Below are positions 7,316 to 15,312 of a DNA stretch of 64,000 nt, one piece after another (position 1 is the first letter of the stretch; each line of letters begins with the position of its first letter). The stretch lies in assembly GCF_000718775.1 (NCBI RefSeq), contig NZ_JOCB01000035.1:1-64000 (forward strand), written 5' to 3'. The stretch is from Streptomyces sp. NRRL S-31. Lineage in GTDB: Bacteria; Actinomycetota; Actinomycetes; Streptomycetales; Streptomycetaceae. A program made the translations under genes and the position numbers. The notes below the pieces were generated by a model. That model had not been told where the DNA came from. It searched no databases and saw only the letters and a program-made list of their open reading frames with translations.

Positions 7316-8845
7316 TCAGTCGCAGCCGCAGCCGCTTCCCGCCGCCACCGGCAGCGGCTCGGGCACTCCGATCTTCGGCAGGCCGAGCATCACGCCCGCC
7401 GGCTTCGCGGCCTGAGCGGCGTTGCGCTTCTCCCAGGCGTCCCCCGCGCGCGTGCGGCGCACGGCGAGGACGGGGCCCTCGGCGAGCAGGTGGTGCGGGG
7501 CGGCGTACGTGACCTCGACGGTGACGACGTCGCCGGGACGGACCTCCTGGTCGGGCTTGGTGAAGTGGACCAGCCGGTTGTCGGGGGCGCGGCCGGAGAG
7601 GCGGTGGGTGGCGCCGTCCTTGCGGCCCTCGCCCTCGGCGACCATCAGCTCCAGCGTGCGGCCGACCTGCTTCTTGTTCTCCTCCCAGGAGATCTCCTCC
7701 TGGAGGGCGACGAGCCGCTCGTAGCGCGCCTGGACGACCTCCTTGGGGATCTGGTTCTCCATGGTCGCGGCGGGGGTGCCGGGGCGCTTGGAGTACTGGA
7801 AGGTGAAGGCCTGCGCGAACCGGGCCTCACGGACGACGTGCAGCGTCTGCTCGAAGTCCTCCTCGGTCTCGCCGGGGAAGCCCACGATGATGTCCGTGGT
7901 GATCGCCGCGTGCGGGATGGCGGCCCGCACCTTCTCGATGATCCCCAGGTACCGCTCCTGGCGGTAGGAGCGGCGCATCGCCTTCAGGACCGTGTCCGAG
8001 CCGGACTGGAGCGGCATGTGCAGCTGGGGCATGGCGTTCGGCGTCTCCGCCATCGCGGCGATCACGTCGTCGGTGAAGTCGCGCGGGTGCGGGGAGGTGA
8101 AGCGGACGCGCTCCAGGCCCTCGATGTTCCCGCAGGCGCGCAGCAGCTTGCTGAAGGCCTCGCGGTCGCCGATGTCGGAGCCGTAGGCGTTGACGTTCTG
8201 GCCGAGCAGCGTGATCTCCGAGACGCCCTCGCCGACCAGGGTCTCGATCTCGGCGAGGATGTCGCCGGGCCGGCGGTCCTTCTCCTTGCCGCGCAGCGCC
8301 GGGACGATGCAGAAGGTGCAGGTGTTGTTGCAGCCGACGGAGATCGACACCCAGGCCGCGTACGCGCTCTCGCGACGGGTCGGCAGTGTGGAGGGGAACG
8401 CCTCCAGGGACTCGGCGATCTCGACCTGCGCCTCCTCCTGGACGCGGGCGCGCTCCAGCAGGACGGGCAGCTTGCCGATGTTGTGCGTGCCGAAGACGAC
8501 GTCCACCCAGGGCGCCTTCTTGACGATGGTGTCGCGGTCCTTCTGCGCCAGGCAGCCGCCGACCGCGATCTGCATGCCGGGGCGCGAGGCCTTCCTCGGC
8601 GCGAGCCGGCCGAGGTTGCCGTACAACCGGTTGTCGGCGTTCTCCCGGACCGCGCAGGTGTTGAAGACGACGACGTCCGCGTCCCCGTCCGCTCCCTCGG
8701 GGGCCCGCACGTATCCGGCCTCTTCGAGCAGTCCGGCCAATCGCTCGGAGTCGTGGACGTTCATCTGACACCCGTAGGTGCGGATCTCGTAACTCTTGGG
8801 GGCGGGAACGTCCACTGCCGGGCTCCGGTCGCTGCTGCTGGTCAT
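7316..8845 (-). CDS. miaB: tRNA-2-methylthio-N6-dimethylallyladenosine synthase
   Basis: 509 residues. A radical-SAM methylthiotransferase that adds a 2-methylthio group to i6A37 made by MiaA. N-terminal UPF0004 domain with three cluster cysteines (YGCQMN, FNTCAVR, GGCLAQ), a radical-SAM core with C-x3-C-x2-C ([12 protein letters not shown]), then a C-terminal TRAM domain (about residues 375-450). The tail ends in a short SGCGCD motif that could bind metal. The frame is open to 9130, but homology begins at the ATG at 8845 ([13 protein letters not shown]). The ribosome site is weak. It is separated from the LigB-fold gene by 200 bases. Confidence 0.96.
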   Translation of the reverse strand: MTSSSDRSPAVDVPAPKSYEIRTYGCQMNVHDSERLAGLLEEAGYVRAPEGADGDADVVVFNTCAVRENADNRLYGNLGRLAPRKASRPGMQIAVGGCLAQKDRDTIVKKAPWVDVVFGTHNIGKLPVLLERARVQEEAQVEIAESLEAFPSTLPTRRESAYAAWVSISVGCNNTCTFCIVPALRGKEKDRRPGDILAEIETLVGEGVSEITLLGQNVNAYGSDIGDREAFSKLLRACGNIEGLERVRFTSPHPRDFTDDVIAAMAETPNAMPQLHMPLQSGSDTVLKAMRRSYRQERYLGIIEKVRAAIPHAAITTDIIVGFPGETEEDFEQTLHVVREARFAQAFTFQYSKRPGTPAATMENQIPKEVVQARYERLVALQEEISWEENKKQVGRTLELMVAEGEGRKDGATHRLSGRAPDNRLVHFTKPDQEVRPGDVVTVEVTYAAPHHLLAEGPVLAVRRTRAGDAWEKRNAAQAAKPAGVMLGLPKIGVPEPLPVAAGSGCGCD

Positions 8846-9324
8846 GCGTTCAAGGGTAGGCGGTCCGCGGAGGCGGGTGCCCCGGCCTTCCCCGCCCGTA
8901 CGGCCACCCGTACGGCCGCCCGCCGTGCGGGGCGGGGACGACGGGGAGCACTCCCCTGTTCCGGTGACGGCGGTCACCGTCGTTTGTCCTGGTGGGGTGC
9001 GCCCACGGGTCCGGGTACACGTCCCTGGCACCGCCTGTGCGGGGCAGCAGATGTTTTTCGCCAAACGGCGACCGAAAGTTCGGACAGGCGTGTTCAAAAG
9101 GGCGGGCGACCTGCTTAGGTGGGTCGGCACCTTGTCCGCCGGAGACGGCCGTTCCCGGATACTGGCAGCAGGTTTCCGGGGTGAGACCGGACCACTTCAC
9201 CGACGGGAGGTCTGCGAGCGAGTGAGACGCCACAGGGAGTTCGCCGTCGCCCCCGACGCATCCGGGACGGGGAGACGCCCCAGCCGTTGCGACCGGTGAG
9301 AACAGCGAACGGGGGTGACGACAG
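8846..9324. promoter_or_regulatory. Divergent intergenic region miaB / protease gene, with short dyads
   Basis: 479 bases with no credible gene. Local A/T enrichment marks 9055-9120. Two adjacent inverted repeats occur: TCGCC-AAAC-GGCGA (9058-9071) and CCGAA-AG-TTCGG (9072-9083); a third, ACCT-GCTT-AGGT, follows near 9108-9119. These are candidate operators or promoter elements for the downstream protease/7-TM pair. GGGGGTGAC before 9325 serves as the ribosome site. Confidence 0.5.
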
Positions 9325-9852
9325 GTGAGGAGAACGAGCGAGCACGCCGCGCTGCGACGCCGGTGTGCCGCGATTCTGCGTGACCTCGGGGTGGAGCGGT
9401 CGCTCTCCCTGGAGGCGGTGCGCGAGCGGGTGGAGGAACTCAGAGGCCGCCCGCTCGTGATCAGGGAGCTGCCCGAGGAGGCGGCGGCCACCGGAGCCTG
9501 CGGGCTGTGGCTGGGCACCGACAACGCCGACTACGTCTTCTACGAGGCCCGGACCGCGCCGCTGCACCGGGAGCACATCATCCTGCACGAGATCGGCCAT
9601 GTGCTGTGCGATCACCACCGGAGCGTCACGGACGACGATGACCGGCCGACCGGTCTGCTCCTGCACACCGGCGCTCCGCACCCGCACGTCGTCAAGCGGC
9701 TGATGGCCAGGACCAGTTACACGACCACCGAGGAACAAGAAGCCGAGATGATCGCCAGCCTGATCCAGAGCGCCGGGGAGACCGGCCGGGTGGCCGGCCC
9801 CCTGGGGCGTCTCGGCGCGTTCCTCGGTGTGACGGGGGACGCCGGTGAGTGA
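9325..9852 (+). CDS. ImmA/IrrE-type (HExxH) metallopeptidase-like protein
   Basis: 175 residues with the zinc-peptidase motif HEIGHVLCDHH in the middle, typical of ImmA/IrrE-family proteins. These proteases usually cleave a partner repressor, as ImmA acts on ImmR and IrrE on DdrO. No signal peptide; cytoplasmic. The N-terminal part (RRTSEHAALRRRCAAILRDLGV) is helical. GTG start at 9325 after GGGGGTGAC. The stop overlaps the start of the 7-TM gene by 8 bases, so the two are co-translated. The XRE-type repressor usually encoded beside such proteases is not seen in the flanks, so its target is unknown. Confidence 0.85.
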   Translation: MRRTSEHAALRRRCAAILRDLGVERSLSLEAVRERVEELRGRPLVIRELPEEAAATGACGLWLGTDNADYVFYEARTAPLHREHIILHEIGHVLCDHHRSVTDDDDRPTGLLLHTGAPHPHVVKRLMARTSYTTTEEQEAEMIASLIQSAGETGRVAGPLGRLGAFLGVTGDAGE

Positions 9853-10987
9853 GCTGGCCGCCCGGGCCGGACTCGTCGGCGTCGTCACGCTGTGGTGCGC
9901 CCTTCTCTGGCGGGCACGGCCCGCGCTGCGCCAGCCGCACCTGCGGGGCCTGTGGGTCACCGTGCTGGCCGCGACGACCGCCATCACGCTCTTCCAGCCG
10001 GGGATCGTCACCGCGCTCACGTCCGCCGGCGTCGATGTGCACACGGTGTCCCTGGTCCGCAATCTGGTCGGCGTGCTCAGCGCGGGACTCGTCCTGCTCT
10101 TCGTCATCGACGCCGGCCGCTCCCCGCGGCTGCGCCGCTGGGTGGCGGTGGGGCTGACGGTGTCCCTGGTGTCGCTGCTCGTGCTGGATCTGCTGCCGGT
10201 CGACCAGTCGTCCGCGGGGCCGGCCGCCGTGCAGCGGCCCGCCTCCGCCGAGGCCGCCTACTGGCTGATCCTGATCACCGCCCATCTGCTCGGTGACGCC
10301 GTCGCCCTCGTGGTCTGCTGGCGGTACAGCCTGCGCACGACGGAGCGCGACCTCGTGTGGTCGCTGCGGCTGTTCGCGGTGGGCAGCGTCCTCGCGCTCG
10401 TCTTCTGGTCCGGCTACCTCTGCCACCTGTACGGCCTGGCGCCGGGCCTGCTCCCCTGGCTGTCCCTGGTCATGGCCGCGCACGGCTTCCTGCGGGCCGC
10501 GTCCCTGCTGGTGCCCACCGCGACCGCGCTGGCCCGGTCGGCCGCCGCTCTGCGGACCACCTGGCGGCTGTGGCCGCTGTGGCGGGACCTGGTGACGGCG
10601 GTGCCGCACGTGGCCCTCGCCAGCCCCCGGCGGACCCGGCTCCACGAGGTGCTGTGGCCACGCTATCCGCTGGCGCTCCAGGCGCACCGGCAGACCATCG
10701 AGACGTACGACGCGCTGCTGACGCTCCAGCAGTACGTCCAGCCGGACGCCTACGAGAAGGCGCAGCGACACGCCCGGCGGGCCGGGGTGCGCGACGACCG
10801 GCTCGCCTGCGCCGCGCTGGCCGGCGCCGTGGGGCAGGCCCGCCGGGCCGTGCTCGTGGGCGTACCGCCGTCCGTCCCGCGCCCGCTGCCCGGCGTCACC
10901 CACGGCAGCCCGCAGACGCTCCTCGGAATCGCCCGCATGTGGCCCGCCATGACGAACGCGCTCCCCTGCTGCCGCCGAACCGCCTGA
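9845..10987 (+). CDS. 7-TM MAB_1171c-like membrane protein
   Basis: 380 residues with seven hydrophobic helices in the first 230 (for example LVGVVTLWCALLW, LWVTVLAATTAITLF, LVGVLSAGLVLLFVIDA, WVAVGLTVSLVSLLVLDLL, AYWLILITAHLLGDAVALVV, LFAVGSVLALVFWSGYL, LPWLSLVMAAHGFLRAASLL) and a soluble C-terminal domain of about 150 residues starting RLWPLWRDLVTAVPHVAL. The signature matches actinobacterial proteins annotated as MAB_1171c putative transporters (DUF6545, from memory). A 7-TM-plus-cytosolic-tail layout also fits a receptor. The start overlaps the end of the ImmA/IrrE-type protease gene, so the pair is probably one functional unit, with the membrane protein sensing and the protease responding (inference). 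Confidence 0.85.
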   Translation: MSELAARAGLVGVVTLWCALLWRARPALRQPHLRGLWVTVLAATTAITLFQPGIVTALTSAGVDVHTVSLVRNLVGVLSAGLVLLFVIDAGRSPRLRRWVAVGLTVSLVSLLVLDLLPVDQSSAGPAAVQRPASAEAAYWLILITAHLLGDAVALVVCWRYSLRTTERDLVWSLRLFAVGSVLALVFWSGYLCHLYGLAPGLLPWLSLVMAAHGFLRAASLLVPTATALARSAAALRTTWRLWPLWRDLVTAVPHVALASPRRTRLHEVLWPRYPLALQAHRQTIETYDALLTLQQYVQPDAYEKAQRHARRAGVRDDRLACAALAGAVGQARRAVLVGVPPSVPRPLPGVTHGSPQTLLGIARMWPAMTNALPCCRRTA

Positions 10988-11176
10988 CCGCACCACACGA
11001 ACGCCCGCGCCCGCGCTCCCCACGGCGAGGCGCACCCACGGCCGGCCGGCCCGCGAGCCGCATGCGCAGCCGCGTGCCGTGTGCCCGTGTGCCGGAACGG
11101 ACGCGCGCCCGTGCCCATACCGCCCCCACGCCACACGCCCCGCCCCCGCCCCGCACGCCAACAGGCCGACGCGTCC

Positions 11177-12007
11177 TCAGCCCGCCGCGTCGGCGCCCGC
11201 GTCGCCGCGGGCCGCGATGCGGTAGTCGAAGGCGAGGGTGCCGGGGTCGAGGGCCGTGGTCCCGCCGTCGACCGTGAGCACCGCCCCGTTGACGTAGGAG
11301 GCGGCGGGGGACAGCAGCCAGCCGATGGCCTCCGCGACCTCGCGGGGCTCGCCGGGGCGCCCCTGCGGCAGCAGCCTGGTCGCCTCCGCGTAGGCGGCCT
11401 CCGCGCCGCCCGGCAGGTCCTCCTCCTCGGCGAAGCGCGCCATGCGCCGGTCGGCCATCTCGGTCCGCACCCACCCGGGACACACGATGTTGGCCCGTAC
11501 CCCCTGGCGCCCGTAGTCGACGGCGACCGAGCGGCACAGCTGGAGCAGGGCCGCCTTGGAGGTGGCGTACGGGGCGTTGCTCGTGCCGTTGCGCAGCGCG
11601 GACACCGAGGCGACGGCGACCACCGCACCCCTGGCCTCCAGCAGGTGCGGGATCGCGGCGCGCAGCAGGAGCAGCGGACCGGTGACGTTGGTGCGCATCA
11701 CCTCGTCCCAGTCCCGCAGCGACATGTCGCCCACGGCTCCGCCGCGCCCGATGCCGGCGTTCAGCACGACACCGTCGAGGCGTCCGTACGCGTCCAGCGC
11801 CGCCCGGACCAGCCCCTCCGCCGCGTCGGGGTCCCCCACGTCGGACGGGTGCGCCAGTGCCCCCGTCTCCCGCGCCAGGCGCTCCAGGGGCTCGGCCCGC
11901 CGGCCGGAGACGACCACGTGGTGGCCCGCCTCGGCCAGCATCCGGGCCGTGGCCTGCCCGATGCCCGAGCCTCCGCCGGTGACGACGACAACCCGCTTGT
12001 CCTCCAC
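11177..12007 (-). CDS. Short-chain dehydrogenase/reductase
   Basis: 276 residues of the classical SDR family. Rossmann glycine motif TGGGSGIG near residue 10, NAG motif (LNAGIG), catalytic Ser in VASVSALRNG, and YATSK as the Y-x3-K pair, followed by PGWVRTEM. An NAD(P)(H)-dependent oxidoreductase; the substrate cannot be read from the sequence. GTG start at 12007 with GAAGGGA about 12 bases upstream. It is transcribed away from the chitinase gene and alone. Confidence 0.88.
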   Translation of the reverse strand: MEDKRVVVVTGGGSGIGQATARMLAEAGHHVVVSGRRAEPLERLARETGALAHPSDVGDPDAAEGLVRAALDAYGRLDGVVLNAGIGRGGAVGDMSLRDWDEVMRTNVTGPLLLLRAAIPHLLEARGAVVAVASVSALRNGTSNAPYATSKAALLQLCRSVAVDYGRQGVRANIVCPGWVRTEMADRRMARFAEEEDLPGGAEAAYAEATRLLPQGRPGEPREVAEAIGWLLSPAASYVNGAVLTVDGGTTALDPGTLAFDYRIAARGDAGADAAG

Positions 12008-12174
12008 TGCTGTTCAGGTCCCTTCACCGAGATCGACCAGTCGACGGGATCGCCGAGCGGGGACGAGCCTATGACCCGCCGGCCGCGCGGTGGCGACTTC
12101 CGGCCAGCGCCCGCCGGATCCGGACCGGACCGGCGCGACCGCCAACTCCCTTACCTCACTTCTTACTTCACACC

Positions 12175-12203
12175 TTGACGTAAGTGGTCTGGACCTCTAG
12201 CTT
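12175..12203 (+). promoter_or_regulatory. Vegetative-type promoter of the chitinase gene
   Basis: TTGACG (12175-12180), a 17-base spacer, and TAGCTT (12198-12203) fit the HrdB-type -35/-10 pattern. The DasR-like site occupies the spacer, so a bound repressor would block RNA polymerase. Confidence 0.7.
12183..12198. promoter_or_regulatory. DasR-responsive element (dre-like operator)
   Basis: AGTGGTCTGGACCTCT differs at two positions from the dre consensus AGTGGTCTAGACCACT bound by the GntR-type regulator DasR, and matches the direct-repeat element long known in Streptomyces chitinase promoters. DasR binding is relieved by glucosamine-6-phosphate, so the gene should respond to GlcNAc/chitin. 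It lies exactly in the -35/-10 spacer. Confidence 0.75.
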
Positions 12204-12248
12204 CACCGGACGACCGCGCCCCTCCCCACGACGAAAGGGCGTCCCACC

Positions 12249-13619
12249 GTGCTCAGAGCCAGGTACCTGTCCGCGCCCGCCGCGCTGGCGGTCACCGTCC
12301 TCACCCTCTCCGCCGGCCTGCTGACGGCACCCCCCGCCCAGGCCGCGACCGGCACCATCACCGGTCTCGCCGGCAAGTGTCTCGACGTCGCCGGGGCCGC
12401 CTCCGCCGACGGCACGCCCGTCCAGCTCTACGACTGCAACGGCACCGGCGCCCAGCAGTGGACGGTCGGCGGCGACGGCACCATCCGCGCCCTCGGCAAG
12501 TGCCTCGACGTCACCGGCGGCTCCACCGCCGACGGCACCAAGACGCAGCTGTGGACCTGCACCGGCGGCGCCAACCAGAAGTGGACGGTCACCGCCGCCC
12601 ACGACATCGTCAACCCGCAGGCCAACAAGTGCCTGGACGTCACCGACAACAACTCCGCCAACGGCAGCCGGATCCAGATCTGGAGCTGCGGTGGCGGCGC
12701 CAACCAGAAGTGGAACGCGCCCGCGGCCGACGGCGGCACCACCCCGTCCGCGCCGATGGCCGTGGCGCCCTACCTCTACAACGGATGGGGCAGCCCGCCG
12801 AACCCGACCACCATCACCCAGGCCACCGGCGTGAAGTGGTTCACCCTCGCCTTCGTACTGAGCAACGGCTACTGCAACCCGCAGTGGGACGGCGGCCGCC
12901 CGCTGACCGGCGGGGTGGACCAGCAGACGGTCAACACCGTGCGGGCGAACGGCGGGGACGTCATCCCGTCCTTCGGCGGCTACAGCGGCAACAAGCTGGA
13001 GAGTTCCTGCTCCAGCGCCGGGGAACTCGCCGCCGCCTACCAGAAGGTCGTGAGCGCCTACGGCCTGAAGGCGATCGACATCGACCTGGAGGCCGACGCC
13101 TACGCCAGTGGAACCGTCCAGCAGCGCACGGTCGACGCCCTGAAGACCGTGAAGGCCAACAACCCCGGCCTGAAGGTGTACATCACCATCGGCACCGGAC
13201 AGAGCGGCCCCGACACCAGTCTCATCAAGCGGGCCGCGGCCTCCGGACTGACCGCCGACGCCTGGGCCATCATGCCGTTCGACTTCGGCGGCGCCGGGCA
13301 GAACATGGGCAACCTGACGGTGCAGGCGGCCGAGGGGCTGAAGAACGCCCTGAAGAGCGCCTACGGCTACGGCGACGACCAGGCCTACCGGGACATGGGC
13401 ATCTCGTCCATGAACGGCGTCACCGACGACAACGAGACCGTCACCGTGGCCGACTTCCGCACCATCCTCGCCTACGCCCAGCAGCACCACCTGGCCCGGC
13501 TGACCTTCTGGTCCGCCAACCGGGACCGCCCCTGCACCGGCGGACCGGCCGACAGCTGCTCCGGCGTCGGCCAGTCCGCCTGGGACTACACGCGCGTCTT
13601 CTCCGCCTACACCGGCTGA
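12249..13619 (+). CDS. Secreted GH18-type chitinase with ricin-B lectin domain
   Basis: 456 residues. A Sec signal peptide of about 32 residues (AVTVLTLSAGLL, cleavage near AQA) precedes a beta-trefoil ricin-B domain (about 33-156) with three CLDV/Q-x-W repeats (QQW 69-71, NQKW 109-112 and 152-155). The catalytic domain (about 170-456) carries AIDIDLEA with Glu281 as the likely acid, a variant of the GH18 DxxDxDxE motif. This arrangement matches extracellular Streptomyces chitinase-like enzymes; chitin is the best substrate guess because of the DasR site. GTG start after GAAAGGGCG. The gene is monocistronic, ending at a 19-bp hairpin. Confidence 0.88.
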   Translation: MLRARYLSAPAALAVTVLTLSAGLLTAPPAQAATGTITGLAGKCLDVAGAASADGTPVQLYDCNGTGAQQWTVGGDGTIRALGKCLDVTGGSTADGTKTQLWTCTGGANQKWTVTAAHDIVNPQANKCLDVTDNNSANGSRIQIWSCGGGANQKWNAPAADGGTTPSAPMAVAPYLYNGWGSPPNPTTITQATGVKWFTLAFVLSNGYCNPQWDGGRPLTGGVDQQTVNTVRANGGDVIPSFGGYSGNKLESSCSSAGELAAAYQKVVSAYGLKAIDIDLEADAYASGTVQQRTVDALKTVKANNPGLKVYITIGTGQSGPDTSLIKRAAASGLTADAWAIMPFDFGGAGQNMGNLTVQAAEGLKNALKSAYGYGDDQAYRDMGISSMNGVTDDNETVTVADFRTILAYAQQHHLARLTFWSANRDRPCTGGPADSCSGVGQSAWDYTRVFSAYTG

Positions 13620-13673
13620 TCCGGTTCCGCACCTGCGGTAAGACCGCCCCTCCTCCCCGGCCTCCCCGCACAC

Positions 13674-13723
13674 GGACGCCCGCCGGGACCCGCCCGACAG
13701 TGGACGGGTCCCGGCGGGCGTCC
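13674..13723. terminator. Strong hairpin terminator after the chitinase gene
   Basis: A perfect 19-bp stem (13674-13692 and 13705-13723, arm GGACGCCCGCCGGGACCCG) with a 12-base loop lies 55 bases after the chitinase stop codon. Confidence 0.9.
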
Positions 13724-13769
13724 TGCCGCTGTCACCCCGAGCCGCGCTCCCGCGAGCCGCTCTCCCGAA

Positions 13770-13831
13770 CCGTGCCCCGAGCCGCGCCCCCGGCCACACC
13801 ACGAGCCGTGCCCCGAGCCGCGCCCCCGGCC
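13770..13831. repeat. 26-bp direct repeat pair in the chitinase-endoglucanase gap
   Basis: Two identical 26-bp copies beginning CCGTGCCCCGAGCCGCGCCC lie at 13770-13795 and 13806-13831 (36-base period), flanked by more diverged GAGCCGCGC repeats from about 13739. The whole gap 13620-14084 (465 bases) holds no credible gene: terminator, repeats, then the endoglucanase promoter. Confidence 0.8.
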
Positions 13832-13969
13832 GCGTCCCGAGGCGCATCCCCGTCCGGTGCCGACCGGGAGCCGCTTTCACCGCTCCGCCCCAAGGCCGGC
13901 AGACGCCCGCCCCCGCCCTTCCCGGCCTGGGCCTTCGCAACCCCTTCGGCACAGTCACCGCGCACCGTC

Positions 13970-13998
13970 TTGTCAGGGACATGAACTCTCCCTACAGT
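13970..13998 (+). promoter_or_regulatory. Promoter of the GH12 endoglucanase
   Basis: TTGTCA (13970-13975), a 17-base spacer, and TACAGT (13993-13998), close to the vegetative consensus. Transcription should start near 14005, so the CebR-type operator at 14017-14030 lies just inside the transcript. Confidence 0.7.
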
Positions 13999-14016
13999 CC
14001 CTGCCCAACGGAGGTG

Positions 14017-14030
14017 TGGGAGCGCTCCCA
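14017..14030. promoter_or_regulatory. CebR operator
   Basis: TGGGAGCGCTCCCA is a perfect 14-bp palindrome identical to the CebR consensus of Streptomyces cellulase and cellobiose-uptake genes. CebR is a LacI-type repressor released by cello-oligosaccharides. The site sits about 19 bases downstream of the -10 box. Confidence 0.9.
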
Positions 14031-14084
14031 GTCCACGGCGCGCGGGAGCGCCCCCGTCACCCGCCCCTCCCCGAGAGGACCCGC

Positions 14085-15209
14085 ATGCGACCGTCACAGC
14101 ACCCTGCCCGTGCGGCGCGTGGCCTGTTGGGCGCGCTGCTCACCGCACTCCTCGCGCTGACGGCCCTGCTCACCGCCGGCCCGGCGGCACAGGCCGACAC
14201 CGCGATCTGCGAACAGTACGGTTCGACCACGATCCAGGGCCGCTACGTCGTCCAGAACAACCGCTGGGGCACCAGCGAGGCCCAGTGCATCACCGCCACG
14301 GACACCGGGTTCCGGATCACCCAGGCCGACGGCTCGGCCGCCACGAACGGCGCCCCGAAGTCCTACCCGTCCGTCTACAACGGCTGCCACTACACCAACT
14401 GCTCGCCGGGAACCGGCCTACCGGCCCGGCTGAGCACCATCTCCACCGCGCCCACCAGCGTCTCGTACACCTATGTGAGCAACGCGGTGTACGACGCGGC
14501 GTACGACATCTGGCTCGACCCCACGCCCCGCACCGACGGCGTCAACCGGACCGAGATCATGATCTGGTTCAACAAGGTGGGCCCGGTCCAGCCCGTGGGT
14601 TCGCAGGTCGGCACCGCCACCGTGGCCGGTCGCCAGTGGCAGGTCTGGTCCGGCGGCAACGGCTCCAACGACGTGCTGTCCTTCGTCGCCCCGTCGGCCA
14701 TCGGCAGCTGGGGCTTCGACGTCATGGACTTCGTCCGGCAGGCCGTCGCCCGGGGACTGGCGCGGAACGACTGGTACCTGACGAGCGTCCAGGCGGGCTT
14801 CGAGCCCTGGCAGAACGGCGCCGGCCTGGCCGTGACCGCCTTCTCCTCCACGGTCGACACGAGCGGCGGCACCCCCGGCGGCCCCGGGACCCCGGCCTGC
14901 CGGGTGACGTACGCGACGAACGTCTGGCCGGGCGGCTTCACCGCCGACGTCACCGTCGCCAACACCGCCGCCACCCCGGTCGACGGCTGGCGGCTCGCCT
15001 TCACGCTGCCCGCCGGCCAGCGCGTCACCGGTGCCTGGAACGCCGGGGTCGCCCCGTCCTCCGGCGCGGTCACGGCCACCGGCCTCGACCACAACGCGCA
15101 GCTCCCGCCCGGCGGCCAGGTGACCTTCGGCTTCCAGGGCACGTACGGCGGCACGTTCGCGGCGCCCGCCGCCTTCAGCCTCAACGGGGCCTCCTGCACC
15201 ACCACCTGA
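14085..15209 (+). CDS. Secreted GH12 endo-1,4-beta-glucanase with CBM2
   Basis: 374 residues. Signal peptide about 1-37 (LLGALLTALLALTALLTAG, cleavage near AQA), GH12 catalytic domain about 38-257, Gly/Pro/Thr linker (GGTPGGPGTP), and C-terminal family 2 cellulose-binding module about 272-374. GH12 catalytic residues are visible: nucleophile Glu157 in NRTEIMIWFN and acid/base Glu240 in GFEPWQNGAG. The closest type is the Streptomyces CelB endoglucanase. It cuts internal bonds of amorphous cellulose outside the cell. ATG at 14085 with GAGAGGA; the frame is open further upstream but includes the promoter and operator. Likely induced by cellobiose via CebR. The next gene is an LPMO on the same strand. 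Confidence 0.95.
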   Translation: MRPSQHPARAARGLLGALLTALLALTALLTAGPAAQADTAICEQYGSTTIQGRYVVQNNRWGTSEAQCITATDTGFRITQADGSAATNGAPKSYPSVYNGCHYTNCSPGTGLPARLSTISTAPTSVSYTYVSNAVYDAAYDIWLDPTPRTDGVNRTEIMIWFNKVGPVQPVGSQVGTATVAGRQWQVWSGGNGSNDVLSFVAPSAIGSWGFDVMDFVRQAVARGLARNDWYLTSVQAGFEPWQNGAGLAVTAFSSTVDTSGGTPGGPGTPACRVTYATNVWPGGFTADVTVANTAATPVDGWRLAFTLPAGQRVTGAWNAGVAPSSGAVTATGLDHNAQLPPGGQVTFGFQGTYGGTFAAPAAFSLNGASCTTT

Positions 15210-15248
15210 CCTGCCCGCGCCTCCGGCACGAGGAGAGCGCGGGGGACC

Positions 15249-15278
15249 CGCACCGGACCACCCCTCCGGTCCGGTGCG
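15249..15278. terminator. Hairpin between endoglucanase and LPMO genes
   Basis: An 11-bp perfect stem (CGCACCGGACC at 15249-15259, GGTCCGGTGCG at 15268-15278) with an 8-base loop. It may terminate the endoglucanase transcript or attenuate read-through into the LPMO gene, whose own promoter is not obvious in the 103-base gap. Confidence 0.7.
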
Positions 15279-15312
15279 TACCGCCCGACCGATCGAACGG
15301 AAGGAGAGAGAC

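Noticed and set aside
12168..13982. Minus-strand frame opposite the chitinase gene
   Set aside because: Val/Gly/Ala-rich antisense frame spanning promoter, gene and terminator.
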